Of a stretch of 64,000 nucleotides of DNA, positions 12,625-24,267 are shown piece after piece. The stretch is from positions 7,988,266 to 8,052,265 of the forward strand of contig NC_060064.1 in the NCBI RefSeq assembly GCF_020283565.1, given 5' to 3'. The position numbers and the translations under genes were made by a program. The first letter of the stretch is position 1. Each line of letters starts with the position of its first letter. A model generated the notes under the pieces. That model did no database searches. It was not told where the DNA came from and worked only from the letters and a program-made list of their open reading frames with translations. The DNA comes from Trifolium pratense (taxonomy: Eukaryota; Streptophyta; Magnoliopsida; Fabales; Fabaceae).

Positions 12625-12898
12625 ATTTTGACCTGGTCAAAATGTCTTTTTCATACAAGTTGATGTGACATGTGAGTCATTGTCAACGTGTGCGTTGACC
12701 TGATCAAAATTAAATGGAGTAGGGTTTTTGCAAAAGAGTCTAAAGACTAAAGTTAATGGGTAAAAAATGCTACTATAAAATTTAGAGGCCAAAATACAAA
12801 AATTGTGAAAGTTAAAGGGTCAAAACGACAATTTAACGAATAATAAAATGTAACTTTTACCAAAATTATAATGACTCATATAATTCTACCATACTCAT

Positions 12899-13312
12899 GT
12901 TAGGATTTAAACATATAATGAGAGTCCACCCCAAAAGACTAGTCTAATAGGTGGAAGAGGTTCATGGCTTAAATACCACATCAAGCACTTTTAAATGCTC
13001 GATGTGAGACTCCTAACATTGTCACGTCCTTTAAGAGCTGACGTCCACGACGGCTTTCACTCAATCGACACTGACCCGATGGTAGTCCTTTCCTTTTCTG
13101 CGGCTTCACTCACCTATCAGTATTTGGTGCAGCGCCTTAATCCAGCCTATAAGTTGCCCTTTCTGTTGCCAAACTCTCAATAAAAACATCAATTGTTAGG
13201 ATTTAAGTACATGATGAGAGCTTAACCTAAAAGACTAGTCCAATAAATGAAAGAATCTTATGGCTTAAATACCACATCAAACACTTTAAAATACTCGATG
13301 TAGGACTCCTAA
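12899..13312. mobile_element. Candidate short LTR (TRIM-like) element
   Basis: Two direct repeats of about 120 bp (12899-13018 and 13194-13312) each begin TGTTAGGATTTAA and end GACTCCTAACA, so both have TG...CA ends. They enclose 175 bp of non-coding DNA. The flanks are ACTCA (12894-12898) and AGTCA (13313-13317), a possible 5-bp duplication with one change. No clear tRNA primer site was found next to either repeat, so this is likely but unproven. Confidence 0.6.
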
Positions 13313-13317
13313 CAAGT

Positions 13318-16300
13318 CACTTGTGAATCTAAACATGTAATTAGTGTGACTATTAAACCAAATGTCGTGGCGGCAGAGGATCTAAACAATGGTAAGATTC
13401 ATATGGTGTTGATGCCTTTGCTTGCAGGGTAAAGCAGAGACATAGAGATCCCCACAATACTTTTTCATTTTTGAGAAAAGAATTATGTTTACTACTTTTT
13501 TATGGTGGTAAGGAATAGGAAATGTTTTAAATCCGTTAAACATAGTTATTTTAGTTGGTTGAAAAGTCATGCATAACTCACTTTGTTGGTTGACAAAGTC
13601 CTCTTCTAGATAAAAGTCATTTTGAATGATTTCTTACATACTTTTTGCTAATAAAGAAAAGAGTAGTAAGGTAAGGACTATGGACCAAAACAGAGTAAAA
13701 CAAGTGGAGGCAGAGTGAGAGTTATACATGTTCATTCATATCACGAGTTTCAAGACTCTTCAGTCTTCACAACCATATGATAAAATTTTCAGGTGATGGA
13801 ATTCAATTATATACTATAGTATAATTTTATGAGCCGGTTATAAAAGTTTGTAATTTAATAAGAGATGAGGGCTATATAGTGGGATTGTATCATATGTGAA
13901 TGTGACTTCAAATCTACCACCATTTAATTAAACTCCTTTTAGACCAAGAATCTTTGCCGACTCTAAATGTAAAGAGTAAAGACAAGAGAGGATTTATAAA
14001 GGAAAATTTTGGAAACTAAATGGATTTTTTTTAAAAAAAATTAATGACAATATTGTTGAAGAGTGTCAAGAACAATAACAAACTAAGAACTAAGTAGAGC
14101 TGTTAAAATGAATTAGTCCGTATAGGTCGGTCCGTCAAAGCCGCTAAAATATAGGGTTTGAGTTTAATAATTTGATTCCCAATTTTTGAAGACTTTTTAA
14201 ATATTTTATAATCTCTTTAATTTAGAAGTGAAAAATGAGCCTTCACCTCCTTTTTCTTCCAAACCCCAACTACTAAATTTATAGTTGTCGAGTTATAGTT
14301 GTTGGGAGACCATTCTCAACAATTATAATCAAAGAGAGGATACAAATGAAGATTGTTTACACTCTGAGCTAGTTGATGGGTGAACATGTAGTGAATATAA
14401 ATAATTATAGAGATGCACATAGACATGATTTAAGTAATGTATTAGAGTTGTACCCAAAATGTATTAGAGTATTTAAAATAAGATGTCACATTGTTTTTCA
14501 TTATTTTTTTAGTGAAACAACTTAGTAGTTAGTACTAGTACTCATTTCAATTTAGTAAAATATGTTGTTAGCTTTTAAAGCATACTTGTTGGCCAAGATA
14601 ATAAAAATGAAAGAAAACAAGTTTTCATGATCTTGTTTAGCCAATGCAATAGGACAAATTCATTATCGTGCTTGCTTAAGTATTATTATTTTTAAATAGC
14701 TTAAACAAATTTAACTTCGTACTTGCTCTCCATCATACTAAATATCTACATTGTAATAAAAAAAAACTCTTGTGCGTACATATCAAATATCGTTTTTTAT
14801 GTTTCTAAATGTGAATATCTTTTTTGGTATTGAAATTTGAACCTTAATTTATCACGTCGTGAGAGTTTATAGTCTCTCCTGCTAAACCCAACATATGCTA
14901 GTGCATGCTCATTCGTTATAGTATTTTTTTTTCTTAGAGGAAAGTATAAATGAGTAGAATATGAATAATTACCTAGATTGGTGTTGTCATTAATTTGATG
15001 CGGAGACACAGTCAATTCACCTTAGTTGTTGAATTAATATTTGACATTTCATATTTTACTCTTAGTTGTAATCTAATGTAACGTATGAAGTCTTTTTTTT
15101 TTGAAAATTTAAATTTAGGATCTTATGTACATTACCTAAATTCCTCTCCTCTGGATCTAATAACTTAATGTAACGTAAGGAGTTTGGTCTCTTTCTGTAG
15201 TCTCCACCATTCATCTATGGTGCATTCTTCACGGCCACTTATCAACACTTGCAACAATTGCCCATGTCACCATCTCTACTTAGCACTTTAATTGTTTCTT
15301 TGCCATTTGGCCTCATTCATCAAACCTATATAGCCACCGTGTTGCCACCAAATTCTTCCACTATTACAATATTGTCGTCTAATATCAAAGCAAAAAATGG
15401 AAAGCATATTTATGAAGAAATGTGCATTATTTTTTAATAAATAAGAATATTGATTATTTAATTTATTAAAAATAGGGTATGTGTACTATACAAGGATATA
15501 TACCTCATATACGAGATAAGTGCAAACTTCCCTCCACAAAATAGTAATCACAATCCCAAATTGTCCCCTTCAAATTCTTCTTGATTTGTAACTTGTAACG
15601 CCACAGTATCCAAGTACCATTATATATGGTCCTCTTCATAAGTATAGCTGACATAAAATCAAACACGTGTGTCCTTATGTAAAACCACTCACTTGTGTGG
15701 AGTAGCAAACACGGAGACACCGACATTGTTTGGACACCGACAAATATGATCACATTGATTTATGTCATTTTTTTTAATGTCGTTAGTCAATATTTATATT
15801 GTATCTGATGTATGTGTTCGTGTTTTATAGATAGCAAACAATAAAAAGTTGATGCAACGGAAATTGAATAGATTCCACTGAAACTAATTTGGTATGTAAT
15901 TTTTTCATGTTGAAATGATAACCTATATTCATTGTTCACTTTTGTCTTTAATATCTTTTTCCCACGTGATTATGTTGAACAATTAGTATAGCCATTCTTT
16001 GTATGTTGAGATAAAAAAAATAAAAAAAGTTTGACTTGTTTTTGCTAAATAAAAATAAAAATACTATTGTATGATGATTCAATGCACTATACATAAAAAT
16101 TGAATAGAAAGGAGAAAAAAACAATACCATTCTAAAAAAAGAAACATGAAACAAACATTGTGAAAGACACAAAATGAAGATTTCTCAATGATCCATGTGA
16201 ATATCAACTTTCAATTGACGTTAATGTTGAACAATTACAAGAGACAATGTCACAACGCATGTTTTTTTTACTTTACTTTTAAGTTAGTTAGTGAATTAGT

Positions 16301-16980
16301 GAAAGGGGAGTATAAAGAATAAAAAATTAATTATCTCCTAGAGGTGAACATTGAAAAGAATATAACGTCACAAATTCATATATAAAATAAAATGTCCCTT
16401 TAATATCTTTTGATTAAGTTAATTAGTTGGAAGAACCAAAAACCTATAATTTAAAATAGTCACTCTACACGAATAATAATAATAGATTGATTCAAGTAGT
16501 AACTGATTTCTAATTTTTGTATACAAGGAAAATTTGATTTTAAAATTTTTCTTTATCTTAATCGATCATTGTCAAATGATATTAAAAATTTCATACGTAG
16601 TCTTAGAATAGGAAGTTGAGCCTAATTTAAACACACAAAATCGATTTTTAAGGTGATAATTGTCTCTTACTTATAAATTCATATTCAGGTCAATTAACAT
16701 CCGATGTGAGACTTCTTAACACATCTCCCATGCCTAGCACTATTAAACTTCGTGGGTGGATATAAATAACGGATAATCTGACAGGTGGTCTACCGGATTT
16801 TAGAGAGACTTTGAATCACAATTTATTTCTACATATGCTCCCAAATAAAAGGGCAATATTTTTTTTTTTAAAATAATTTATTAAAAAGAGAAAATGAAAT
16901 CTCTATTTTGTGACTACTTTATTTTAAGAGTAAAAGAAGTGTGGAAGTTGCAATAGTAGTTGAAGCGTGCTACCTAGACA
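13318..16980. other. Intergenic upstream of the LOG gene
   Basis: AT-rich, non-coding. A MITE-like fragment lies at about 15703-15837: 'agcaaaca' phrases at both ends and a GACACCGACA motif shared with the GAAGCACGGACAC family seen in the LOG and ARF introns. Between about 16680 and 16800 there is a short stretch (CCGATGTGAGACTTCTTAACA) resembling a TRIM LTR edge. No gene was recognised. Confidence 0.5.
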
Positions 16981-16982
16981 GT

Positions 16983-17017
16983 CACGTGCGAAGACCAACG
17001 AAATTTTTATATATAAA
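16983..17017 (+). promoter_or_regulatory. LOG core promoter: G-box and TATA box
   Basis: A palindromic G-box CACGTG lies at 16983-16988, and a TATA box TATATATAAA at 17008-17017. The TATA box is about 195 bp upstream of the ATG, leaving room for a leader of about 160 nt. Position and orientation fit the LOG gene. Both motifs are seen directly; promoter function is inferred. Confidence 0.6.
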
Positions 17018-17210
17018 GGCATGAGAAGAAGATTAGTAGTAGTAGTAACAAAGCAACCAAACAATTCTTCAATATAGTTACACTTTTCTTTCTCTTTATC
17101 CATTCCACTAAGAACAGAATCAATTAATTTGGAGGGAAATTTTCTTAAACAACAACAACCTTTGTGTCTGTGTTTGTAACAAAGTTAAATACAAAGGCAC
17201 TATAAGAAAA

Positions 17211-20200
17211 ATGGACACACGCAGTGTTGTTGAGATAAAACATTCAAAGTTCAAAAGAATTTGTGTTTTCTGTGGTAGTAGTCCTGGCAAAAAAACTACT
17301 TACCAAGATGCTGCCATTCAACTTGGCAATGAATTGGTATGTATCAATGTTTTGTTTTCATTACTTTCATTTTCCACTCTTTTTTTTCAATCCAATCCAA
17401 AGAACCCCCTTTTTCTCATTCTTTAAGTATATATATGTTCGGTATCACATTAGGTATGTCAGAATCACAGTGATCTACCGTGATTTTTTCAAAAGCTATA
17501 CTACGTAGCTTCTACAAAATCACGGTGAATTAACTTATTCACCGTAATAGTTTATTATCAAATGGGGTGTGATAATAAAATGAGATCTTATGAGAATATT
17601 CATAAAAGAATAAATTTTTATTTTATTTTGAGGAAAATTAAACTAATTTTATGATGTGACATGACATCTTTAATATTCTGCTTCTATAGTGAATTTTCAG
17701 TTTTTGTAAGGTTATATACTCTGTATTATTGGTCATAGTTGAAGGCCAAAATGTTGTTTTTTTTCATCATTCACAATAACCCCAAAACATTAAACCAAAG
17801 TTTTCAATATTTTTGTTTAGCATTGATTGAAATCTCCATTTTTGTTTCCTATTAAGGTTTTAGTTTCAGTCAAACATTTGTACGGATTTATAAATGGTCT
17901 CTGTTGAGGAATAACTTTTTGTGCTTTTTTTCTTTCACTATTTGCATTTCAAAGTAACAGTTAAAAAATGTACTAATGTAATTGTAAATGTGTTCTTTTT
18001 TCTTCTTCTTCTTCTTCAAGATGGGGTCATTCATTGTGTATTTCTTGACATCATACATAATCATAGTCACCACCATTATTTGGTTTTGTTGTTTTTGTAC
18101 TCCCTCCCCAAAACTCACTTTTTAGTTTCATCGAATAACTGATGTATCAGATGTATCTGGACCATTTTATAGTTCAGATTACCCAGATACATGATTTATT
18201 CAATGAATCTAAAAAGTAATTTTTTTTGCTTATATTCACGATCGGATAGTAATTTTATAGTACTAATTGTTAATGATTTTGGTGTGTGAAGGTTTCAAGG
18301 AACATTGATCTTGTGTATGGAGGTGGGAGCATTGGTCTAATGGGTTTAGTTTCACAAGCTGTTCATGATGGTGGTCGCCATGTCATTGGGTATATACAAC
18401 ACTTTTTTTGTTTCCTTTCATCATCATTTTAATTTTTCTAAAAAAAAAAATCTCTTTTTTCCCCCAAAGGTGTGTTTGGGAGTGAAAAAAAACATGAATT
18501 AACTCATTATCAATAATTAACCACCATGCTTTTCACTCATCATTAATCAACACTAACACTATCTTTGTCATTTTATTGTCTGTTGTTGTTACAGTGTTAT
18601 TCCCAAGACACTCATGCCTAGAGAGGTAATTGTCCACAAAAAGCTTAACCTCTTTTTCCTTCTCCTAATAAAGTTTATTAAATAAAAAACCCATTTTTTA
18701 TTTTGTAAAAAAAAAAATTACTTTTTTTAATCAATTTTTCTTACCATTTTGATGCCATTTTGCAGCTAACTGGTGAAACAGTAGGAGAAGTAAAAGCTGT
18801 TGCTGATATGCATCAAAGAAAAGCTGAAATGGCTAAGCATTCAGATGCTTTCATTGCTTTACCAGGTTAGCATGCAATATTTGTGTTAATTAATTTTCTA
18901 GCATTTTCTAGTTATAGCGTGAAGTAATTAGTAATTACCATATCTAAGTTTTTGATTCATGTGAGTATTAATTTTTTGGTGTTATGTTACTTGGTTTCTT
19001 TTTGTCTAGTAAAGTTGCTTAACTTTCTAGACTTATCCAAGAATTGTTCTGTTTTGTGGGGTTTTTCTTTTGCTAAACCTTTTTATCTTTCAATTTTTAA
19101 ATTAAAATGTTTAATTATAATTATAATTAAATTTTATTGTTGATTGACAAGTTTGTGTTGTGTTGGTGTGTGGATGATTTGGATTTGGAAGTCACAACAC
19201 GTAATGAATAGCTTTGACTAGTGGCCCATTTATCAAAGGACTAAAATGGAATTTCACAATAATGAGAAAGTGCCTTAAATCATGTTGTTTCAATGTTTTG
19301 TGTTGTATTGATGCAAATTACTTGATCATTACGAAGCACGGACACGGACGCATACACCTATATCAGAAATATCGACAATGATAATAATTTGAGAAAATCA
19401 TTATCTAACACTGATATATGTTTAATAAGTTAACGAAACGAAACACATTTAATCTGAGAAGTGTTTGTGGTTCGTGTCACACATTCCGATGTTTATGATT
19501 AGTAGTATAAGCAATAAGCAAAAACAACCCTTCAAAGCTTACTTGAAAATGAACAATGATAGTGACCTTACATTACAATACCTTACCCTTTAAAATAGTA
19601 AAATATTGGACTGAAAATCATAGCTTCTGCATGCATCTCTGAGCAACTTTGGTTCAGGTTTCAGGTTATATACCATTTTTTTCCACTACTTTTGTTTGAA
19701 CAATGGCGTGATACTAAAAAACTTGCTTGATTTGATAATGAAGGAAAGTAAAAAATGAAAAGGAACTTTCATAAGATAACAATTGCAATTAGCACCTGTA
19801 TCTGACAATGCTTGATCCTTTTCAAAAAACCTTACTACTGCTAGTAGTGATAGTTGTTATTTTATTTATTATTTTGAGTACTGAAAATTTGTGACAGAGA
19901 GTGTGGAGGCACGCAAAGACAGTTTTCATTCACTCTTTTTCTTGGGATCCCTCCTATGGAAATTGATTCCCAAGGAATCACTTATTAATAAGTATACTAC
20001 TCCACAAAGTAATTAGTATAACCTTAACTTGACACTAGTCACTACCAAATCCATTACTAAATTTGTACACAAAGTAATTACTAATACTAATTGATTCGGA
20101 TTACATGCAGTCAAGATAGATCTGGCTGTCCGATCATGATCAGATGTTTCAGATTAAAAGAAGATTCAACCAAACAGTATGGCTGTTTTAAATCTAGACC

Positions 20201-21297
20201 GCTGATCTTAATCGAACAGTCAGATTTGTTTTGAATGCATGCAATCCCGATCGAGTACTAACTAAATATACCAAGAATTTAAGTTGCGGTCACATTGCGA
20301 ACCATGATCTCGTTGTTAATTGTGGTCAAATGTGTCTGATGCGTCTTCAATTGTGATAACATTGCGGCCGTGTAGACATAAAAATTGTTAAATGTTAGTA
20401 CAATTTAGAAGTAATAACTTATGCAAGTTGCATGCAGGTGGATATGGTACTCTTGAGGAGCTTCTTGAAGTCATAACATGGGCTCAACTTGGAATTCATG
20501 ACAAGCCGGTAATAATTGACTCGTCATATTCTGCAATGAATCTATATCTATATCTATATCTATATCTATATTTTTATCTGATTATGATTGAAATTCTGAA
20601 ATCGTAGGTTGGATTAGTAAATGTCGATGGATACTTTAACTCGTTGTTGTCATTCATTGACAAAGCTGTGGAAGAAGGATTTATTAGTCAAAATGCTCGC
20701 CACATTATTGTATCAGCACCAACTGCAAAGGAGTTAGTCAAGAATTTGGAGGTAATTAATTTGTCTTAACTTAAGACTATATATGTATTAAATTTGCATC
20801 TTGTTGCAATAAAACAAAAAATTGGATCTCAACTTTTTATCAGTCCAATATCCTCTGGTTTATTCTAGAACTCCTTTTCAATTTGATTCTCACAAGTTGA
20901 AGCTTATGTCCCATGTGAAATCAATTTCTTTCATTTCAATTGAAAAGTCACATCAAACAGATGTTTCTTTGATTTGAGTGATTTCATGTATACAAGTAGA
21001 AAATTGACAATTTTGTAAACTGAAATGAAAAAGATTAAAACATTAAGCACATTTATGTCATTAAGCTTTTAAAACCAATTGTATAATTAGATCATGTTTG
21101 GATAAAAAATGCGATTTGACGGAAGTTACACTTTGAAGCTTCAACAAAATTGCAGTGTCACAGTATTGTGTCAAATAACATTATTGTGTTTAATTTGACA
21201 GGATTATGTTCCATGTCATGAGGGTGTTGCTTCAAAGTTGAGCTGGCAGATGGAACAGCAGCTAGCATACCCTCAAGATTATGACATCTCAAGGTAG
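17211..21297 (+). CDS. LOG: LOG-type cytokinin riboside 5'-monophosphate phosphoribohydrolase
   Basis: Converts cytokinin riboside 5'-monophosphates directly to active free bases, in the cytosol and nucleus in known members. Seven coding exons with GT-AG introns: 17211-17336, 18292-18389, 18595-18625, 18766-18865, 20438-20508, 20608-20751, 21202-21297. They join to 666 nt, giving 221 aa, the family's usual size. The N-terminus has [10 protein letters not shown] (about residues 16-25), then [12 protein letters not shown], the MHQRKAEM segment with Arg103, and the hallmark PGGYGTLEE at 118-126, which forms the nucleotide and active-site loop. The C-terminal ~100 residues also match LOG proteins closely. 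The start is the first ATG after the TATA box and gives the expected N-terminus. No frame defect was seen. Introns 1 and 4 hold MITE-like insertions, and intron 5 has a TATATC repeat. The paralogue number cannot be assigned from sequence alone. Confidence 0.96.
18098..18262. mobile_element. Stowaway-like MITE in LOG intron 1
   Basis: The left terminus is GTACTCCCTCCCC followed by ACTTTTTAG; the right side carries AAAAAGTAA and ends near ATAGTAC, the approximate reverse complement. An internal pair (GATGTATCTGG / CCAGATACATG) makes it fold back. It resembles the 1397-1547 element in design, and lies just before the splice acceptor of exon 2. Confidence 0.5.
19330..19475. mobile_element. MITE-like element in LOG intron 4 (GAAGCACGGACAC family)
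   Basis: The left end TACGAAGCACGGACAC and right end GTGTTTGTGGTTCGT are imperfect inverted repeats. At about 146 bp it matches the size and terminal motif of the element in the ARF intron (32865-33009), and a weaker relative lies at 30964-31091. The 1.57-kb host intron is the gene's longest, and the element accounts for part of it. Confidence 0.55.
20540..20573. repeat. TATATC hexanucleotide microsatellite in LOG intron 5
   Basis: About five tandem copies of the hexamer (TCTATA) lie just inside the 99-bp intron 5, between the donor at 20509 and the acceptor at 20607. A length-variable repeat inside so short an intron could be a polymorphic marker. Confidence 0.85.
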
Positions 21298-22653
21298 CTG
21301 TTAGCTGAGATTACTTCACTTGCAAGGAAGATGAGACCATATATAGAATTTTGGAGGTGGAAGATTAAGCTATTTTTCAACTACTATCAGTATTATGTTG
21401 TTTTGATTCTATAGTCCTTTAATTTCTTATGTAAATTACTTGGATTGACTTGAACCTATGAAAGTTAAACTACCTTTATTAGTACCTTGTTATAAACTTT
21501 GATTTTCTTAAAGTTGTAACTTGTAAGTATAATTAAGTACCTTCTTCTTAACTTATTATTAAATGCTCTGATTAATTAAGTAGTTTTTATTTGTAACTCA
21601 AGTTCATAGTCATAGTCATAGTCATCCTTATATCTTTTGTGTTGTACTCATTTTTATAAAATTGGCGTGTAAGGTCCGAGGTTATGTTGTTATGATGACA
21701 ACTACAAGTACAATGCAATTGCGAGACATAAAAATTGTAATATTGCGGCTATAATTGCGATTACATACGTTGTTCTTTTAAAAGCATTTTTTTAAGTATC
21801 AAAGAGAGATGACAAATAATTTAATTAAGATATAAAATGGGGACACAAATGATAGTACATGACTTGGTATAGGGGTAATGTGTTGAACTGTGGTCCAACC
21901 TTAAATATGTGTTAATAATAAAGAATGGGACCGATTATAGGACAGTGATGTTCAAGGCTTGTCATGAAGTAACCAAATTTAGAGTTCAAATGGTCCATAG
22001 AACTAAAAACAAGGGACAAGAGGGTGACTAGGTGAAGGGGGCCAATTTCAAATGATAGTGGAAGTGCAATTGAGAGATAGATAATATTCCTAGGCTCATG
22101 TTGGACAAAGAGATTGAATTTTGTAGGCCATTTATTCTTCAACAAATGGGACAATGCCATGTGTTTCCAAGGGCAACATGGTATTGAAAGAAAAAGTTTA
22201 AGGGTCATGTGGCACATGCATCTATTGAAGACAATATAATAGCTATCTTTGGTCCCCAATTTCATCTAACAATTGGTAGTGGTTGAAAGAACTTTCTTTG
22301 GTACAATTGGCTATATAGGTTTTGAGATATGTTTAGAAGCTTTGAGTGGTTGTATACCTTTGAATTTTGATGGATATACCTTTGAAATGATGGTGAAAGT
22401 TGAAACATGAAATTGCAAAGAGGAATTATAGGTAAAAGCTTCAATCAAAGTTTAAAGATGTCTTCACTTTGTTATAGGAAAAATAAATTTGGAACAAACT
22501 CTCATTATGAGTTTTTCTTTCACTTTTTAACTTTTGAACTTTCAAAATGTAAAATGTTTTTGTTCAATGTAAAATGTTTTGATGTGTCCCTCAAGAAAAT
22601 GTAAAATGTTTGGTGTATTTTTGGATCAGCTTTTGCCATATATGATTTTGAAT
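21298..22653. other. LOG 3' flank and intergenic DNA
   Basis: The LOG 3' UTR probably covers the first 200-300 bp; several AATAAA-like variants occur between 21430 and 21570. A short (atagtc) repeat lies at about 21605-21625. The 117-codon ORF at 21912-22265 (- strand) resembles no protein I know and lies in repeat-like sequence. No further gene is supported. Confidence 0.55.
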
Positions 22654-22660
22654 AAAATTA

Positions 22661-22848
22661 AGGGTTTTGTTAACATGTACCCTTATATGCCCTAAGGGCA
22701 CATGTTAAGATATCCAAATATAGAAACTCAACATTTAATCATGCTAGAAATTTAATGCTTCAAATGTTAAAGAGCACAAATTAGCATTTAATAGTTTCTA
22801 TTTTTATTTCCTTAACATGTGTCTTAAGGGTACATGTTAACATTCTCC
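22661..22848. mobile_element. hAT-like MITE with 8-bp TSD
   Basis: Terminal inverted repeats: left AGGGTTTTGTTAACATGTAC, right (reverse) GGAGAATGTTAACATGTAC. The flanking duplication is TAAAATTA, perfect over 8 bp, at 22653-22660 and 22849-22856. An 8-bp duplication is typical of hAT elements. It is about 188 bp and non-coding, and its arms fold back through CCCTAAGGGCACATGTTAAG. Confidence 0.75.
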
Positions 22849-22856
22849 TAAAATTA

Positions 22857-23995
22857 ATTAGGTTAAAATTATGTTTGGAGTGAAGTCATTTATATTTTGA
22901 TATTTAAAAATAAATTTATCATAAAACATACCATGAAGACAAATAACACATACACATGTTTGGTTACAAGATGATGCCGCGTTTCTTGCGTCTCAATATT
23001 TCCTCAACGTAAAATTGCAGAAACTCCAAATTGTAGGATTCAATAAACGAGTAGTGATGCAATGGATTACCGCAAAAACAAGGAGCTAGATTGTTTGCAG
23101 TCACAAATCAGTGACTGCATGCAGTCAACAAGTGTAAGATCGTCTAATCAAGATCGAACGATCGTAATTTCATAATCAAAATTTAAAATAAAAAACATTA
23201 AAAGTTGTCTTTAAATAAGAACCGTCTAGTCCTGACGTGTTGACTGCATCCAACTGTATGAAGTAGTGAGTGCACTTAATCCGGATTCCAGAAATAAACA
23301 TATGTATTTGTTGCCAAAATTGCATTATGATAGACACTACAAAATAATAATTTTGTTAGTAAAACCAAATACACATGTTTTGAGTAAGGAAGAGAACAAT
23401 GTAATAAAAATAGAAGGTGAAAGTAATGTTGTAAGCATGTCCTAAAAAGAGGCTATATTGAAGCAATGAGTGGAAAAGAAAAGAGCATAGGGTCATAGGA
23501 AAAACTATCTTTATTCATATCAGTCAACTACTTGTCCTAATTCAAGAGCTAGTCTTGGCCATTGACTCGAGTAAAAACGGTTGAATGTGAATCATGTAAT
23601 GCTTGTTTTGGCAAACATAAAAATGTCTAGGACCACTTTCTTTGCAAACGTAACTTCCAAAGAATATTTTATTGTTATGTTAGGTAACATTGTTTTTATA
23701 TTACGACTCAAATCTGTTAAAATTTTCTTAATTGGAATGTTGCATCACCAAGGTTCCATCTATTGCAATCATAAATAATAATGGCAATTTCTTAAACCGT
23801 AACATGGGATGGTATTATCATGTGCATGCTGCACCATGAGTCCATGAACAAAAAAAAAAAAAAAGAAGGTTAAATATCTTTCGTGTTTACGAGTATTTTT
23901 GGTATAAGGAATTAATATGAACACAAATAAATATTTAATAAGTGTCAAGTGTGACTTCAAAATCAAAAGTTCTAACAAGTAAAAGTTGTAGTAGA
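22857..23995. other. Intergenic, no gene seen
   Basis: A repeat-like patch at about 23070-23300 holds TGACTGCATGCAGTCAA and TGTTGACTGCATCCAAC in opposed orientation, similar to a stretch in LOG intron 4 (about 20100-20250). This suggests another unbounded MITE family. No coding signal was seen. Confidence 0.5.
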
Positions 23996-24004
23996 CTCAC
24001 ATTT

Positions 24005-24258
24005 CATGTTTTCTCTCCCCACCTCCCGTGAATCTTTTATACTCCCAATATTCTAATTTTGCCTTTGCAGAAAAATTAGGTTCGCAGAAACCGAATTTTT
24101 ACTAGTGCAAATTCAGAGTAAATTTCGGTTTTTAGAAACCGAAATTTGTTTTCAAGGCAAAAAAAAACTTCGGTTTCTACGAACCAAAGTTTTTTCAAGG
24201 ACAAAATTGAAAATTTAGGGGGATAAAAAATTCACGGGGGGTGGGGAGAGAAAACATC
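24005..24258. mobile_element. Mutator-like MITE with 9-bp TSD
   Basis: Terminal inverted repeats of about 36 bp begin CATGTTTTCTCTCCCCACC on the left and, in reverse, GATGTTTTCTCTCCCCACC on the right. The 9-bp duplication CTCACATTT at 23996-24004 and 24259-24267 is perfect and fits Mutator-like elements. The interior contains repeated opposed segments (TTCGGTTT / AAACCGAA). It is 254 bp and non-coding. Confidence 0.85.
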
Positions 24259-24267
24259 CTCACATTT

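Larger units (their letters stand above)
10903..12850. repeat. Older fold-back repeat split by the TRIM array
   Basis: Sequence left of the TRIM array (about 10903-11058) and right of it (about 12630-12850) are approximate reverse complements. On the left, phrases such as TAACTTTTACAA, TTTTGGTCCCCTA and TTTAGCAAAAGA appear in that order; on the right, their reverse complements appear in reversed order. The TRIM array therefore sits inside or near the loop of a pre-existing inverted repeat. Outer borders are approximate. Confidence 0.55.

Noticed and set aside
17263..17508. Alternative frame over LOG exon 1
   Set aside because: A shadow of exon 1 that runs into intron 1; the LOG frame is proven by conserved motifs and splice sites.
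21912..22265. 117-codon - strand ORF downstream of LOG
   Set aside because: It is long for this base composition, but no domain was recognised and the frame has no promoter or splice context. Could be revisited with a protein search.
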